Assembly (NCBI GenBank): GCA_017548505.1
Contig: JAFYZX010000071.1
Span: 1-50,393, forward strand
Direction of reading: 5' to 3'
Length of the DNA: 50,393 nucleotides
Source: Bacteroidales bacterium
GTDB lineage: Bacteria > Bacteroidota > Bacteroidia > Bacteroidales > UBA932
Position 1 is the stretch's first letter; each line of letters begins with the position of its first letter. The notes beneath the pieces are model-generated. The model searched no databases. It had not been told where the DNA came from and worked only from the letters and a program-made list of their open reading frames with translations. A program made the position numbers and the translations under genes. Of the stretch, positions 24,146-32,739 are shown piece by piece.

Positions 24146-25255
24146 ATGGAACCTTATGATAGGCATACTCCTTACAATGCGTTGCCAGCTCTGCCGCCGG
24201 AAAAAGGTTTATATCTGGATGATGATGTGACCAAGAAGCTCGTAGAGGCCAGCAGGAGGCTCTCAGAGCTTAAAGGACTTGCTTCTACATTGCCAAATCA
24301 ATCGATATTTGTCAACACCATCGCACTGAGGGAAGCAAAAGCAAGTAGCGCTATTGAAAATATATTCACAACAGATGACGAACTGTACAAATCTCTCTCT
24401 TATCAAAAAGATGATTATCTGGAAGGACCGGCCAAGGAGATTCTTCATTACAGAGAAGCTCTTTGGAAAGGTTACCAAGGCATTGCCGGTCATAAAGAGA
24501 TAACAATGCAGACTGTTGTTGATATTTATCGAGCGGTAAAGAATACAATGGACGGCATCCGCCCCTATCAGGCGGAAATAGTCATTAAAAAGCGAGGATG
24601 GGGATCTTTGGTAGCAGATACAGTATACACTCCACCTAGGGGAAAGGGGGTTGTGGAGAAGAAGATGACGGAACTTTTACATTTTATGAATGATGATAAT
24701 GCTTATCCTGTAGATCCGCTATTGAAGATGATATTGGCTCACTACCAGTTTGAGGCAATCCATCCATTCAGAGACGGCAACGGCAGAACAGGAAGAATTT
24801 TGTGTATTTTATATCTGATTCAGAAAAAGATGCTGGATATTCCAATATTATATCTTAGTGCATATATTCTTCAAAACAAGGATGCTTATTATCAGACATT
24901 GAGCGGTGTTACCGGTATGCGAGACTGGAAAGGCTTTATTTTGTATATGCTGGAAGCGGTGTCTCAAACCGCAGAGTACACTACAGACAAAATTCTCAGA
25001 ATCCTGTCTCTTATGGAGAAAACGGAGAGCATTGTCCGCAATCAAAAGAAACCAATGTCAAGACTTGAACTTCACAAATTATTCGAGCAGCCGTATATTC
25101 GTCCCAAGAGCTTGTTATCTAACAATATCAAGAGCGTGAATACCGCCAAAAAGTATTTGTCTGAACTAGAACAACTAGGGCTGCTTTCAAAAGAAAAGGT
25201 GGGCAAAGAGTTTATCTGGTTTAACACTGATTTGATGAATATTCTCAGCGATTGA
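24146..25255 (+). CDS. Fic-family protein AMPylase (class II, N-terminal inhibitory helix)
   Basis: The 369-residue cytoplasmic protein carries the Fic motif HPFRDGNGRTGR (catalytic H206), so it should transfer AMP from ATP to a hydroxyl of a target protein. Upstream, ASSAIEN (S67 to N72) matches the inhibitory [ST]xxxE[GN] helix of class II Fic proteins, so it is probably self-inhibited until triggered. N-terminal YDRHTPYNALPALPP is typical of Fic/DUF4172-like proteins, and the C-terminal 80 residues look like a winged helix. The ATG at 24146 fits the family start and gives a leader of about 20 nt; a second ATG at 24128 lies almost on the transcription start. No separate antitoxin gene is present. 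Confidence 0.85.
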   Translation: MEPYDRHTPYNALPALPPEKGLYLDDDVTKKLVEASRRLSELKGLASTLPNQSIFVNTIALREAKASSAIENIFTTDDELYKSLSYQKDDYLEGPAKEILHYREALWKGYQGIAGHKEITMQTVVDIYRAVKNTMDGIRPYQAEIVIKKRGWGSLVADTVYTPPRGKGVVEKKMTELLHFMNDDNAYPVDPLLKMILAHYQFEAIHPFRDGNGRTGRILCILYLIQKKMLDIPILYLSAYILQNKDAYYQTLSGVTGMRDWKGFILYMLEAVSQTAEYTTDKILRILSLMEKTESIVRNQKKPMSRLELHKLFEQPYIRPKSLLSNNIKSVNTAKKYLSELEQLGLLSKEKVGKEFIWFNTDLMNILSD

Positions 25256-25287
25256 TTTGCAGATAATCTCGATAGTGAAAAAACAAA

Positions 25288-25313
25288 ACGGGCAGGAAAT
25301 ATTTCCTGCCCGT
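25288..25313. terminator. Bidirectional terminator between fic and the cassette 3 lipoprotein
   Basis: A perfect 26-bp palindrome, arms ACGGGCAGGAAAT and ATTTCCTGCCCGT. On the minus strand it is followed by TTTTGTTTTTT. It serves the cassette 3 gene and possibly fic on the plus strand. Confidence 0.8.
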
Positions 25314-25338
25314 TGTTGCTAGGTCTGTAATTTCTGTT

Positions 25339-28300
25339 TTATTCGTAAGTAACAGTTATAGCTTGAACAAGAAGGTTTGCAGAACCTCTAATGAAAGAAA
25401 CTTCTGAAACTTGTGTTCCTGAATTAGCTACATAGGTTGTAGGTGAAGTGGTTCCAGAAGCCGTGAACCCAGAAGGAGTTGCAGGAATACCCGTTTTCCA
25501 TGTTAAAACCACACTTGTTATCTTCTTGCCGCTAGGTACGGTAATCTTGACACCAGAGCCTTCTGAAGAAGCATAGAATCTCCAAGTATTGTCTGATGAG
25601 TAATACTTTCCATCATTTCCCCCACCACCTAAGGCGGTAAAAGTAACATCACCAACAGTTGCGCTCGAAGTTTTTTGACTATTTGTCCAGGTTGTATTTC
25701 CATTGGAGCCAACAGTAAGTGTTACTGTAACGCTAGAAGAGGATTGTTTAGTAAAAGTCCTGCTAACAATACCTGTAGCCTTACCGTCTTTAACTGCAAA
25801 GGCCTTGATTGTTGTTGTTGCAGTAAGATTAATTGCTGCAGAGTATACAGAGCTGGATGTTGTTGGAGTTGTTCCATTCGTGGTGTAGTAGATAGTGGCT
25901 CCGGCATCTGCAGTAAGAGTAACATTCTGACTACTGGTAGTAAAGTTGCCACCATCAGGAGTGAATACAGGAGCTTTAACTTGAGTTATCAGTGTACTTC
26001 CTTCTGCCATTTCAGGAGTAGTATTATACTTAGTTAAAGTACCCTTGAATACAACATAGTCTCCAACTTTGTAATCATCTGCAGAACTTGCTGCTGTCTT
26101 ATAGATTTCGAATGTATTGGCTGTTCCGTCTTCTGAAATCCAGAAGGAAGTGTTATTACTTGCTGAAGTCCAAGCATAGGCGATGGAACTAATAATGCCC
26201 TTAACATGAACATTAGATGCCGTTGATCCACTCAAAGCCAGCTGGGCTGCTTCTGAAGCTGTGTAAGGTTTTTCAGCTGATCCATCATTAGCCTCTGCAT
26301 TAATTGTATAAGTCTTAGAAACGATACCAGTGGAAATTTCTCCCTTAACAGCAAATGCTTTGATGGTAGTTGTAGTGTTAACAGCTATCGCTGAAGAATA
26401 TACAGAGCTGGATGTTGTTGGAGTACTTCCGTCTGTAGTGTAGTAGATAGTAGCTCCAGCGTCTGCAGTAAGAGTAATAGTCTGAGCGCCAGTGTAAATT
26501 CCTCCGTCTGGAGAGAAAGCAGGTGCTTTAACTTGAGTTATTAGCGTACTTCCTTCTGCCATTTCAGGAGTGGTATTATACTTAGATAAATTACCCTTGA
26601 ATACAACATAGTCTCCAACTTTGTAATCGTCTGAAGAACTTGCTGCTGTCTTATAGATTTCAAATGTATTGGCTGTTCCATCTTCTGAAATCCAGAAAGA
26701 AATATTATTATTTGCTGAAGTCCAAGCATAAGCGATGGAACTGATTATTCCTTTAACATATGCCTCTTTTGTGCTTCCGCCCAAAGCGGCTTCCTTAGCC
26801 TCAGTTGCTGTGTATGGATTCTCAGCAGTTCCAGGTACATTACCTCCCACTTCACACAACTTGGAAACGACGTTGCTCATCTCCAAATGATCTGCTCCGG
26901 CAAAAGCCTTGATGGTTGAGGTTTGTGTAATGGTGAAAGGTTCGGAATATACTTGGGTGGTGCCGGCCGGACCGCCTGTCTGTGGATCAACACCAGGTTC
27001 TGAACCATCCGTTGTGTAGCCTATTATTGCACCTCTGGTTGGGCATGTGATGGTAACGGTTTTGGTGCTTGCTTCGAATGATATTTCTGGATCATCGCAA
27101 TAGTCAATAACAACAGCAGAACCCTCACCGGAACCATTTAGTTTATAAATTGCAACCTCGCCAGTAACAGAACTTGTCGGGCTATAACAACAGAATCTGC
27201 TAGAGGTGGCATTATACCTCATGACATTCCTATCTTTAGTATCTGTTGCGTGAGCCTTGAGAATGGAATAATAAGCATCCTTGGAGTCTTTTCTTGTTTT
27301 GATTGTAAATGAAGTTCGGCCTTCTATGTCACTGTAAGATTTGAGATTATTATCAGAACCAGAAGCTCCGATGTATTTACCTGCATTATCTCCATTTACA
27401 CACAAGAACGCTGCTGTATTCTCTACATCAGTAGATCCTTTAACTATCTGGAACACCTGAACTGCAGCGGAAGGATTGACAATTGTTGATTCACCGTCTG
27501 AAGTATTGTTCTTTGTAACGCTAGTCTGATCCCTATAATTTGTTCCTGAAGTGGCGAGAGCATAATCAGCGTCAGCCGCAACAATAATGAACTGGCTGTT
27601 AGTTAAAAGTTCACTTGTTTTGGTAATCTTGGTGTAAACCTTATCTGCCTCAGGAGTGATGCCGTCCATGTCAATGTTGAAGGTAGCAACCTTTCCACGC
27701 TGGAAGTTACCCTTGTCTGCAGGGAAGTTTATATTCTTGACATATATGCCCGCATCGGTGTTAATAGAAACCTTAAGGGTTTTGCCAGACATATCTACAG
27801 GACGAATGGCAAACCAGAAGTTCAGGTCTGAATTGGCTGGATTGGTGCTGACAACTACGTTCTGTGCTTGAGAAACAGTTGATGAGCTGGCACTTGATGC
27901 AGCCGTTTCGCTAATGTGAGTATTCTGGATAACCAATGTTTTGGAGGCTGAATTTACATCCAATGTAAAGGTTGCAGGATAGAAGAAGAAACGGCCTGCT
28001 ATATAATCCTCAGCCTCCAGAGTAATGCTGCTGATAGTGACAGTTTCTGGGAAGTTCTTCAGTTTGAACTTACCGTAAGCTGCAAGATGCTGGAAAGATA
28101 GAGGCACAACCGTACCTGCTGCTGGCCAAGCGGAAAGTGTTGCGCTCTTGCCGGCCAGAATCTGAGTCTTCTCATCTACAGATGTGTTGGTTGGCTCCTG
28201 GCTTTGAGGAAGTTCAACATTAACTCTCTCTGAAGTAATTGATATAACAGAGCTGAATGGGCTCAAAGCATAGAAAGTGTAGCTTCCGCTTCCGTCATCC

Positions 28301-28602
28301 GTAATATCAACACTGAAAGAAGCGTGTCTGCCCCCATCCGTAGGAATTACCGTGGCTTTATTGTAGGTAGTCGCCATGTTCAAATCAATGGCAACATCGG
28401 TATTTGTGCTCCAAATGGTAGGATAACCGGAACTGGTCTTCTCTCCAAAATAAGACTTGGTGTCTGGGCTGACTGCATTGAATGTAACGGTCTTTTTAAT
28501 GCCGTCGGCCTGTACGTCCTGCTCGTCATCGCTCTTGGCGCATCCGCTCAGTGAAAGTGCAATTATTGCAGCGGGAAACAAAAGGCTAAAAAACTTTTTC
28601 AT
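25339..28602 (-). CDS. Fimbrillin-like modular surface lipoprotein with duplicated OB-like/chitobiase-type repeats (cassette 3)
   Basis: The 1087-residue protein starts MKKFFSLLFPAAIIALSLSGC (lipobox, C21, then AKSDDEQ). Regions: fimbrillin-like (about 35-330), a ricin/fascin-like part (about 335-500), a chitobiase-C-type domain (TRGAIIGYTTDGSEP), then two nearly identical 184-residue units. Each unit joins an OB-like domain (KGIISSIAYAWTSA, VGDYVVFKG) to a chitobiase-C-type domain (DAGATIYYTTDGSTPT). A final beta-sandwich (GGGGNDGKYYSSDN) ends ITVTYE, as in the cassette 2 protein. It is probably a surface adhesin or glycan-binding protein. The ATG at 28602 is preceded by AGGAGG, one of the few strong Shine-Dalgarno sequences here, and avoids overlap with the microprotein gene. 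Confidence 0.77.
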   Translation of the reverse strand: MKKFFSLLFPAAIIALSLSGCAKSDDEQDVQADGIKKTVTFNAVSPDTKSYFGEKTSSGYPTIWSTNTDVAIDLNMATTYNKATVIPTDGGRHASFSVDITDDGSGSYTFYALSPFSSVISITSERVNVELPQSQEPTNTSVDEKTQILAGKSATLSAWPAAGTVVPLSFQHLAAYGKFKLKNFPETVTISSITLEAEDYIAGRFFFYPATFTLDVNSASKTLVIQNTHISETAASSASSSTVSQAQNVVVSTNPANSDLNFWFAIRPVDMSGKTLKVSINTDAGIYVKNINFPADKGNFQRGKVATFNIDMDGITPEADKVYTKITKTSELLTNSQFIIVAADADYALATSGTNYRDQTSVTKNNTSDGESTIVNPSAAVQVFQIVKGSTDVENTAAFLCVNGDNAGKYIGASGSDNNLKSYSDIEGRTSFTIKTRKDSKDAYYSILKAHATDTKDRNVMRYNATSSRFCCYSPTSSVTGEVAIYKLNGSGEGSAVVIDYCDDPEISFEASTKTVTITCPTRGAIIGYTTDGSEPGVDPQTGGPAGTTQVYSEPFTITQTSTIKAFAGADHLEMSNVVSKLCEVGGNVPGTAENPYTATEAKEAALGGSTKEAYVKGIISSIAYAWTSANNNISFWISEDGTANTFEIYKTAASSSDDYKVGDYVVFKGNLSKYNTTPEMAEGSTLITQVKAPAFSPDGGIYTGAQTITLTADAGATIYYTTDGSTPTTSSSVYSSAIAVNTTTTIKAFAVKGEISTGIVSKTYTINAEANDGSAEKPYTASEAAQLALSGSTASNVHVKGIISSIAYAWTSASNNTSFWISEDGTANTFEIYKTAASSADDYKVGDYVVFKGTLTKYNTTPEMAEGSTLITQVKAPVFTPDGGNFTTSSQNVTLTADAGATIYYTTNGTTPTTSSSVYSAAINLTATTTIKAFAVKDGKATGIVSRTFTKQSSSSVTVTLTVGSNGNTTWTNSQKTSSATVGDVTFTALGGGGNDGKYYSSDNTWRFYASSEGSGVKITVPSGKKITSVVLTWKTGIPATPSGFTASGTTSPTTYVANSGTQVSEVSFIRGSANLLVQAITVTYE
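25735..26838 (-). repeat. 552-bp tandem duplication inside the cassette 3 gene
   Basis: Two adjacent segments of about 552 bp (184 codons) are very similar at the DNA level; for example ACTTGAGTTAT followed by GTACTTCCTTCTGCC recurs at 25979 and 26531. Boundaries are approximate. The repeat length is a multiple of three, so copy number could change without breaking the frame. Confidence 0.85.
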
Positions 28603-28621
28603 AATCTTTCCTCCTTTTAGT

Positions 28622-28768
28622 TTAAACATCTCCCCAATCATCATCAACAACAGGCGGAACGTCGTCTGGTGAATCCAATGGAGAGGCCGCAATTAAATCT
28701 TCTGTTTCTAGGAGTTCTATCTCACAAAACGGAGCGAGATACTCTTCCTTTTTGTTTAAGATCTTCAT
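28622..28768 (-). CDS. Microprotein upstream of the cassette 3 lipoprotein (48 aa)
   Basis: The frame starts ATG at 28768 and ends TAA at 28622, 19 nt before the lipoprotein start. The core EEYLAPFCEIELLETEDLIA has the same spacing as the microproteins at 18691 and 21758, followed by ASP and a Pro/Asp-rich tail (SPDDVPPVVDDDWGDV). One cysteine, no signal peptide. The -7 box TATTTTTG is at 28834-28841. Function unknown. Confidence 0.7.
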   Translation of the reverse strand: MKILNKKEEYLAPFCEIELLETEDLIAASPLDSPDDVPPVVDDDWGDV

Positions 28769-28833
28769 GGACTGAAAATATTATAGTTATTATTATTTGT
28801 TCTGAGCGACTGGGCAACTGCCCATAATCCGTC

Positions 28834-28841
28834 CAAAAATA
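28834..28841 (-). promoter_or_regulatory. -7 promoter box of cassette 3
   Basis: TATTTTTG on the minus strand; the transcript leader of about 60 nt contains the short palindrome GGGCAACTGCCC (28812-28823). Confidence 0.5.
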
Positions 28842-28906
28842 CGAATTAATATTGACAAAGAGAAATAAATCTGCAAAAAGAGATAAAAATGCCTTTGGGG
28901 GAATTG

Positions 28907-29407
28907 CTAGCGGATGTAGACAAAGATGTAGTAGAGCATAAAGCCGGAGGCGATGAGCTTTAGGCCGGTGCCGCAGATAAAGCCCGCAAATGCTCCCAGG
29001 GCGGGAACTATGGACTGGCCGGCGGTTTTCTTGCCGAAGATGATCTCGCAGAGGAAAGCCCCTGCCATAGGCCCGATGACGATGCCGAACGGCGGAAAGA
29101 AGATCAGGCCGATGAAAAGTCCGGCCAGAGCGCCCCTGGATGCGTACGTGCTGCCGCCGGATTTCTTGGTAAGGTATGAAGGAACAATATAGTCCAGAAT
29201 GGTCACCGCGATGGTTATGACAAGCCAGATGAGAAGAAGGCGAGTGCTCATAGGCTCTCCGGAAGAGTTGGTGCCGCTGCCCCAGAAATATAGAACCATC
29301 ATTCCCAGCCAGGAAAGCGGAGGGCCCGGGACTACCGGCAGGACGCAGCCGATGATTCCTATGATTCCCAGGAAGATGGCGATGGTTATGATTGCAATGT
29401 TAAGCAT
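28907..29407 (-). CDS. DUF456 family membrane protein
   Basis: The 166-residue protein has about four or five hydrophobic segments (about 3-22, 26-44, 55-80, 92-120, 130-165) and the DUF456 signatures LPVVPGPPLSWLGM, LDYIVPSYLTKKSGGS and GPMAGAFLCEI. It sits in the inner membrane; function is not established for the family. It is the last gene of the guaB operon, 20 nt after the preceding stop. The ATG at 29407 is used because the longer frame overlaps the upstream gene. Confidence 0.85.
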   Translation of the reverse strand: MLNIAIITIAIFLGIIGIIGCVLPVVPGPPLSWLGMMVLYFWGSGTNSSGEPMSTRLLLIWLVITIAVTILDYIVPSYLTKKSGGSTYASRGALAGLFIGLIFFPPFGIVIGPMAGAFLCEIIFGKKTAGQSIVPALGAFAGFICGTGLKLIASGFMLYYIFVYIR

Positions 29408-29427
29408 TTTGGGGTAGCGTTTGCTGG

Positions 29428-30351
29428 TTAGTCTCTTCCTTTGTACGGATAGTCTTTGAGATTTACGTTGCACCAGGCATCTATGAGCTCATTGTCTTTG
29501 CTCTTGAGGGCCTTCTTGTAAAGCTCGCGGATGATTTTCATATAGTTGAGGCTTCTTCCTTCCCTGAAGGAGCTGACTCCAACATCCTCCGTGCCGCCCC
29601 AGCTGTAGTACATTTCCCTGGTGGTGGAGCAGATTCTGGCAAAGGAGCCGGTGTAAGGCTTCAGGTCTGCATCGCTGAGCTCCAGATAAAACTGAAGCTG
29701 ATCCTCTGTGCACTCGGCAAGCTGCTCGTCTCCAGCCTTCATCTTGGGGTCTGCAACATAGACAGTTATGCCGTCCTTGAATACGTATGGCTCGTAATAG
29801 CCGGCGGTGTACATGGCTTCATAGACCACTCCCCTTACGGCAAACTGGGCGCCACTCTGCCAGCGGATGAAGCGTAGCAGGGTATTGGTATACTGGTAGT
29901 CCAGGCTGTGGACGGTTTTCCAGCAGGCGGAAATGGTCCAGTATGCAAGTTGCTCTGCGGTTGGCATCAGGAGATAGACACGGCCTTTCTTGGGTTTGCC
30001 GGTCTTGATGTCTTTGCCGGTGTAATAGGTATATTCCTTTACGGGATAGCCTTCCCAGCCGGGAACGTCGTAGTGGGTTGCAACATATTCCTCAGCCATA
30101 TATGCGGCCTTGAGAACAACCTCGCATCGCTGAATAAGGGTCTGGAGACTGTCTTTGACATACTGCTTTACGGCCTTGTCCTTGAAAGGATTCATTTTTC
30201 TCAGCGATTCAACTTTTTCTCCGTTGGTGGCAAGGAGGTCTTTGCTGGACTGGGCGTTTGCGGGGATTGCAGACGCAAGGACAAGCGCAGCGATTGCGGC
30301 AACTGCGACTGTCCAGTAGGATTGTTTATGTGTTTTCAGATTGGCTGGCAT
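29428..30351 (-). CDS. Secreted protein of unknown function (307 aa)
   Basis: An N-terminal signal peptide (hydrophobic 14-31, cleavage near ANAQS) leads a mixed alpha/beta protein without a recognised motif. Aromatic-rich text such as YVATHYDVPGWEGYPVKEYTYYTG and REMYYSWGG stands out. No lipobox. It follows the OstA-like gene by 30 nt in the same operon, so a role at the cell envelope is plausible but only inferred. Confidence 0.7.
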   Translation of the reverse strand: MPANLKTHKQSYWTVAVAAIAALVLASAIPANAQSSKDLLATNGEKVESLRKMNPFKDKAVKQYVKDSLQTLIQRCEVVLKAAYMAEEYVATHYDVPGWEGYPVKEYTYYTGKDIKTGKPKKGRVYLLMPTAEQLAYWTISACWKTVHSLDYQYTNTLLRFIRWQSGAQFAVRGVVYEAMYTAGYYEPYVFKDGITVYVADPKMKAGDEQLAECTEDQLQFYLELSDADLKPYTGSFARICSTTREMYYSWGGTEDVGVSSFREGRSLNYMKIIRELYKKALKSKDNELIDAWCNVNLKDYPYKGRD

Positions 30352-30381
30352 TCTTTGAGAATTGGTTGATGGAAGGATGTG

Positions 30382-32727
30382 CTATTTGAGTTCCGGGTTT
30401 TCGTCTTTCTTGTCTGTCTGCTGGTTTTCAGGCCTGTTGTAGATCATCACGGGGCCATCGTTGTCCTTGTCCATTTCCATCTGGTGGCGGCCTTCTTCAT
30501 CCAGGGCTTTGCGGCGGGCCTCCTCGTCCTTTTCTCTGCGTTCCTTTTCCAGGCGAGCCTGGTCTTCTTCTCTGATTTTTTGAGTAATGGAGTTGGAAAT
30601 GCCTGTTATTTCCTTGTAGGAATCAGGGAAGAAATCGCGAGTCTGGCTGTAGGAAGGAAACCTCTGACGGCGGAGCTTGCCCCTTGTGGAAGGATGAACC
30701 TTGCGGGTGGTAAGTTCGCTCCGCGATTTGATAAGCTGGTCTTCTCTCCAGTTGAAGTCCCTCAGGCGCATCTTTTCTTCCGGGAGTTTGTAAGTTGGTG
30801 TAACGTCGCTCTTTACATTTTCTATGTAACGGACACGCTCAATGGTCTGGTTGGCGATCTTGGCGGTGAGCATACGGCACTCCTTCTGGTTCATCAGGGT
30901 AATGACGCTGTCTCTCTCGGCGAGGAAGATCATAGCCTGGACTCCTCCCAGGGCATCAAAGCGGTAAACATCGTTATCCTTGAAGTATGCTACCATCTCC
31001 GTGCTCTTGATCTGGTGGAAATGGATGCTGTCTTCCTTGGATATGATGAAGGCGTTTTCTATGAGGTTGGCCTTGTAGATCTCGTTGTTGCGGATGGAAA
31101 GCTGGATGCTGTCTGAGGTGAACTGGGTCTTTTCCTCATTCCATAGGACAGGATCTCGATAGAAGCGGGCGATACTGTCTATTGTGGTGTAGATCAGCGA
31201 ATCGCAACGGCCGCGGAGGTCGCTTCTGAAGAGCTTCACCTTGTGGTGGACGCTCAGGAAGGTAACCGCTGTTGTGTCCAGCGGAACAATGGTATCCTTT
31301 GGTATGCTCAGCGAATCTGTTGGGGTTTTTGTCAGCAGGGAGTCTATTCCCGCCCGGGTGGAATCCGCAGGGTTATTCGGGAGTGGAGGATCCTTGCGGT
31401 CCAGCATCTTGTCAAGGGATGCCTGATCTGCGGGCTTGTTGAGTTCCGGCTGGCCGTCTGGATTGTTTTCTTGCGGGCTGTTGGCCGGGTTCTGCTTTGG
31501 AGGAGGAGGAAGGATCTTGCCCATATTCTCCTTGTTGCGCTTGTAGGCATCAAGGTACGCCTTGTTCTGGCGGTTGATCTCGTCCATAGGGTCGGTGTCG
31601 GCCAATTGCCTGCGCTGACGGGCCCTGGCAACCTCGCTGCTGTCCACCTGGTGCATAGGAATCTGCCACATCTTTAGTGTATCGCCCGCAATGAACAGGG
31701 TATCGCGCTTGTAGATAGGCTGGCTGGTGAGGGAATCTATGCCGGTTTTCTCCTCCGAGTACATGCCTGCGGCGGCGTTGTCCGTCATATAGAGAAGCAT
31801 CGGACGCTGTACGTAAACGCCCTTGTCGCCCATTATGATGGCGCTCTGGGCCTGGTCGCGGACCTGGACGTTGTCATAGAGTTCCGCATTGCCGGACTCG
31901 CGGTGGTAATCTATCCAGCCCGCCCAGAGTTCCTGGTCCTGAGTGGCGATGTAGTTGTCTGTCTTCAGGACAAGGGTCTTGCTCCTTGTGGCGTACTCCA
32001 TGTTGTTGGAAAAGAGGGTGTCACGGCCTTTCCAGGCAACAGTGTTCTCCCCGAACATCGCAACTTCCTGGGCGGAATGGTATTCCACCATCTCGGACTT
32101 GAGAAAGATGGAGTCCGAGTACATGTTAACGTTGTCGTTGAACATAAACATCCTCTCTGCGGAATCGTACATTCCCTCCAGGCCCTCCACAATGTCTCCC
32201 TTGGCCGAGCGCATGGCCCCTCCGTTGTAGAAGGTGGCAACGCTGTCTGCCGTGTTGTAGTCCAGGAAGCGAGTCTTTAGCTGGTCTCCTTTCTTGTTGT
32301 AGAGCTTCACAAGGGTGCCGCGGAACTGGACCATATTGTCATCTGCGATGTAGGTGGCAAAATCGCTGGTCAGATATGTGTCCTTCTGGATGATCTGGAC
32401 GTGGCCCATGGCGTCGATGACGTTGGCGTTGACATCCCAGGCGGCACTGTCGCAGAGAAGATAAGTATTGTTGTGGAGGAAGCGGGCGGGGCCTTTCACA
32501 ATCCTGAAAGGAGCGCCGTTTATATCGGTGAGCTTTATTGACTTGGCCTCGATCAGGCGGACAAGGCTGTCTCGGTCCTGAGCAAAGTCCTGGGCAGAAG
32601 CTGTCCCGTTAAGGAATAACAACAGCAAAGCCACTATAGCGAATACACGGCCCGGGAACAAAGACCGCTTGCAGGAGACTTCTCCCCTGCCACCCTCAAA
32701 AGTGCCTGTTGCTCTCCGAAGAAACAT
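30382..32727 (-). CDS. OstA-like protein (LPS transport, LptA/LptD N-terminal fold)
   Basis: The 781-residue protein has a signal peptide (about 27-46, ending ASAQ) and repeated OstA-type beta-strands: YLTSDFATYIADDNMVQF, YNTADSVATFYNGG and SEMVEYHSAQEVAMFG. A Pro/Asn/Gln-rich linker (about 400-470) divides it, further OstA-like strands follow, and the C-terminus is a charged coiled-coil-like tail (about 720-760, ARLEKERREKDEEARRK). By family knowledge it should bind and pass LPS across the periplasm. It starts 12 nt after the SurA-like gene, the arrangement usual in Bacteroidota. It is much larger than E. coli LptA. Confidence 0.85.
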   Translation of the reverse strand: MFLRRATGTFEGGRGEVSCKRSLFPGRVFAIVALLLLFLNGTASAQDFAQDRDSLVRLIEAKSIKLTDINGAPFRIVKGPARFLHNNTYLLCDSAAWDVNANVIDAMGHVQIIQKDTYLTSDFATYIADDNMVQFRGTLVKLYNKKGDQLKTRFLDYNTADSVATFYNGGAMRSAKGDIVEGLEGMYDSAERMFMFNDNVNMYSDSIFLKSEMVEYHSAQEVAMFGENTVAWKGRDTLFSNNMEYATRSKTLVLKTDNYIATQDQELWAGWIDYHRESGNAELYDNVQVRDQAQSAIIMGDKGVYVQRPMLLYMTDNAAAGMYSEEKTGIDSLTSQPIYKRDTLFIAGDTLKMWQIPMHQVDSSEVARARQRRQLADTDPMDEINRQNKAYLDAYKRNKENMGKILPPPPKQNPANSPQENNPDGQPELNKPADQASLDKMLDRKDPPLPNNPADSTRAGIDSLLTKTPTDSLSIPKDTIVPLDTTAVTFLSVHHKVKLFRSDLRGRCDSLIYTTIDSIARFYRDPVLWNEEKTQFTSDSIQLSIRNNEIYKANLIENAFIISKEDSIHFHQIKSTEMVAYFKDNDVYRFDALGGVQAMIFLAERDSVITLMNQKECRMLTAKIANQTIERVRYIENVKSDVTPTYKLPEEKMRLRDFNWREDQLIKSRSELTTRKVHPSTRGKLRRQRFPSYSQTRDFFPDSYKEITGISNSITQKIREEDQARLEKERREKDEEARRKALDEEGRHQMEMDKDNDGPVMIYNRPENQQTDKKDENPELK

Positions 32728-32739
32728 AATGGGCTATCC

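Noticed and set aside
30379..31116. Plus-strand open frame of 245 codons
   Set aside because: Antisense to the OstA-like gene.
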